Below are positions 14,112 to 15,020 of a stretch of 15,020 nucleotides of DNA, piece by piece. This DNA comes from DAOUFU01 sp034429275. Its GTDB lineage: Bacteria > Chloroflexota > Anaerolineae > Aggregatilineales > Aggregatilineaceae. Made by a program: the position numbers and the translations under genes. The notes below the pieces were generated by a model. The model saw only the letters and a program-made list of their open reading frames with translations, did not search any database and was not told the origin of the DNA. The stretch is taken from NCBI GenBank assembly GCA_034429275.1, contig DAOUFU010000070.1, forward strand, positions 1 through 15,020. The letters run 5' to 3'. The number at the start of each line of letters is the position of its first letter. The first letter of the stretch is position 1.

Positions 14112-15020
14112 TCACTCTGCCAGCTTGCCCCGGTAACGCGTATACAGCGCGTAATCGACTTCGGTCCGGCGCGCGATGTAGTCCTGCGTGCGCGGGGCGC
14201 GGTCCTGCCGCCCGGTGATCGCTTCGGTCACGCGCAGGTCGAAGGCATCCGATCCCGCGCCGCTGCCATAGCTGACCAGCAGGATTCGGTCGCCGGGTTT
14301 GGCGATGTCGAGCGTGGCCGTCAGGCCGAGCATCGACGACCCCGCGTAGACATTGCCGACCATGTTGCTCAGCAGGCCGGGCGCGATCTGCTCACCGCTG
14401 AAGCCGAGCAGCTGCGCGGCCCGCTGGGGGAACTTGACATTCGGCTGGTGGAAGACGGCATAGGTGTAATCGGCAGCGGTCGTGCCCATCATCTCCATCA
14501 GGCGCGACCCGGCGCTGATCGTGTGCTCGAAGTAGGCCGGTTCACCGGTGAAGCGATCGCCGTGGCTGGGATAGGTCTGGTGCGCCCGCCGCCAGAAATC
14601 GGGCATGTCGGTCACGAACGAATAGCTGCCCTGGATGATCGCCAGCGATTCCTCGGCGGGGCCGAGGATGTAGGCCGCGCCGCCCGCCGCCGCCGTATAT
14701 TCCAGCGCATCGCCGGGGCGTCCCTGGGCGATATCCATGCCGATCGCCAGCACATAGCGCCCCATGCCGGAGCCGACAAAGCCGATCCCGGCCTGGATCG
14801 CCTCGGTGCCCGCCTTGCAGGCAAATTCCCAGTCGCCCGCCTGGATATTGGGGGCCGCGCCGATGCTCTCCGCCACCACCGTCGAGGACGGCTTGACGGC
14901 GTAGGGGTGGCTCTCGCTGCCCACCCACACCGCGCGGATCAGGCGCGGATCGATGGCCGCGCGCGCCAGCGCGTTCTGTGCCGCCTCGATAGACATGGTG
15001 ATGACGTCCTCGTCCAGCCC
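14112..15020 (-). CDS. Hydroxymethylglutaryl-CoA synthase, archaeal type (5' end beyond window)
   Basis: This enzyme condenses acetyl-CoA with acetoacetyl-CoA to HMG-CoA, the committed entry to the mevalonate pathway. The reading frame stays open to the last base. The ATG at 14996 is internal, because the codons before it read GLDEDVIT, the normal upstream sequence of this family. About 302 residues are visible, and 40-50 N-terminal residues are missing. Catalytic residues are intact: Glu in VGSESHPYAVKP, Cys in DWEFACKAGTEA and His in FHQPNVKFPQRA. SNMVGNVYAGSSMLGL and VSYGSGAGSDAF are family motifs. The thiolase-family gene follows after 36 bp, as in archaeal operons that make the thiolase/HMG-CoA synthase complex. 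The DUF35 OB-fold linker gene usually found with them is not seen downstream. Confidence 0.93.
   Translation of the reverse strand, partial: GLDEDVITMSIEAAQNALARAAIDPRLIRAVWVGSESHPYAVKPSSTVVAESIGAAPNIQAGDWEFACKAGTEAIQAGIGFVGSGMGRYVLAIGMDIAQGRPGDALEYTAAAGGAAYILGPAEESLAIIQGSYSFVTDMPDFWRRAHQTYPSHGDRFTGEPAYFEHTISAGSRLMEMMGTTAADYTYAVFHQPNVKFPQRAAQLLGFSGEQIAPGLLSNMVGNVYAGSSMLGLTATLDIAKPGDRILLVSYGSGAGSDAFDLRVTEAITGRQDRAPRTQDYIARRTEVDYALYTRYRGKLAE

Noticed and set aside
14112..14996. ATG 14996 as the start of HMG-CoA synthase
   Set aside because: The frame continues to the window edge with family-typical residues (GLDEDVIT), so this Met is internal.

Overview
The window looks like chromosomal DNA from a high-GC bacterium. 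The gene families suggest Chloroflexota, in or near the Anaerolineae: an HTH-CHAD fusion, a split acyl-CoA carboxylase with a free biotin carboxyl carrier protein, an archaeal-type HMG-CoA synthase/thiolase pair, and long GC-rich palindromic repeats between genes. The lineage is inferred from these families and base composition. No rRNA or tRNA gene was seen.

Layout. Bases 1-291 hold an inverted copy of a structured interspersed repeat and an extended -10 promoter. Next is a + strand HTH-CHAD protein (292-1599). The 1600-2258 interval holds no gene I can support. It carries a ~110 bp imperfect palindrome, an internally deleted repeat copy and a complete repeat copy. A small four-helix membrane protein (2259-2708), probably made from a leaderless mRNA, leads into an acyl-CoA carboxylase carboxyltransferase (2762-4321). 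Convergent to this is a polytopic GT-C-like membrane protein (5489-4347, - strand). Between 5490 and 5968 lies a third repeat copy. A Glu-rich membrane-anchored protein of unknown function (5969-6916) overlaps an HNH protein (6913-7293), followed by a DinB-family protein (7318-7830), biotin carboxylase (7950-9464) and a Cax-type Ca2+/H+ antiporter (9503-10603). The antiporter stop codon lies inside a MITE-like element (10600-10726). A secreted cyclophilin with a long extra C-terminal region (10860-12185) and a biotin carboxyl carrier protein (12306-12803) complete the + strand set. On the - strand, entering from the right edge, are an archaeal-type HMG-CoA synthase (5' end outside the window) and a thiolase-family protein.

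How the genes fit together. The carboxyltransferase, biotin carboxylase and carrier protein make a complete acyl-CoA (propionyl/acetyl-CoA) carboxylase, but the three genes are spread over 10 kb among unrelated genes. The HMG-CoA synthase/thiolase pair belongs to the first steps of the mevalonate pathway. The synthase keeps its Glu-Cys-His residues, but the thiolase has Asp where the nucleophilic Cys should be and Asn where the GHP-motif His should be. This is the most striking protein-level anomaly here.

The most interesting DNA-level signal is the ~150-165 bp interspersed repeat. It can fold into an outer stem enclosing three hairpins. The copies show compensatory base changes, and one hairpin is replaced by an unrelated sequence that still folds, so structure rather than sequence seems to be what is kept.
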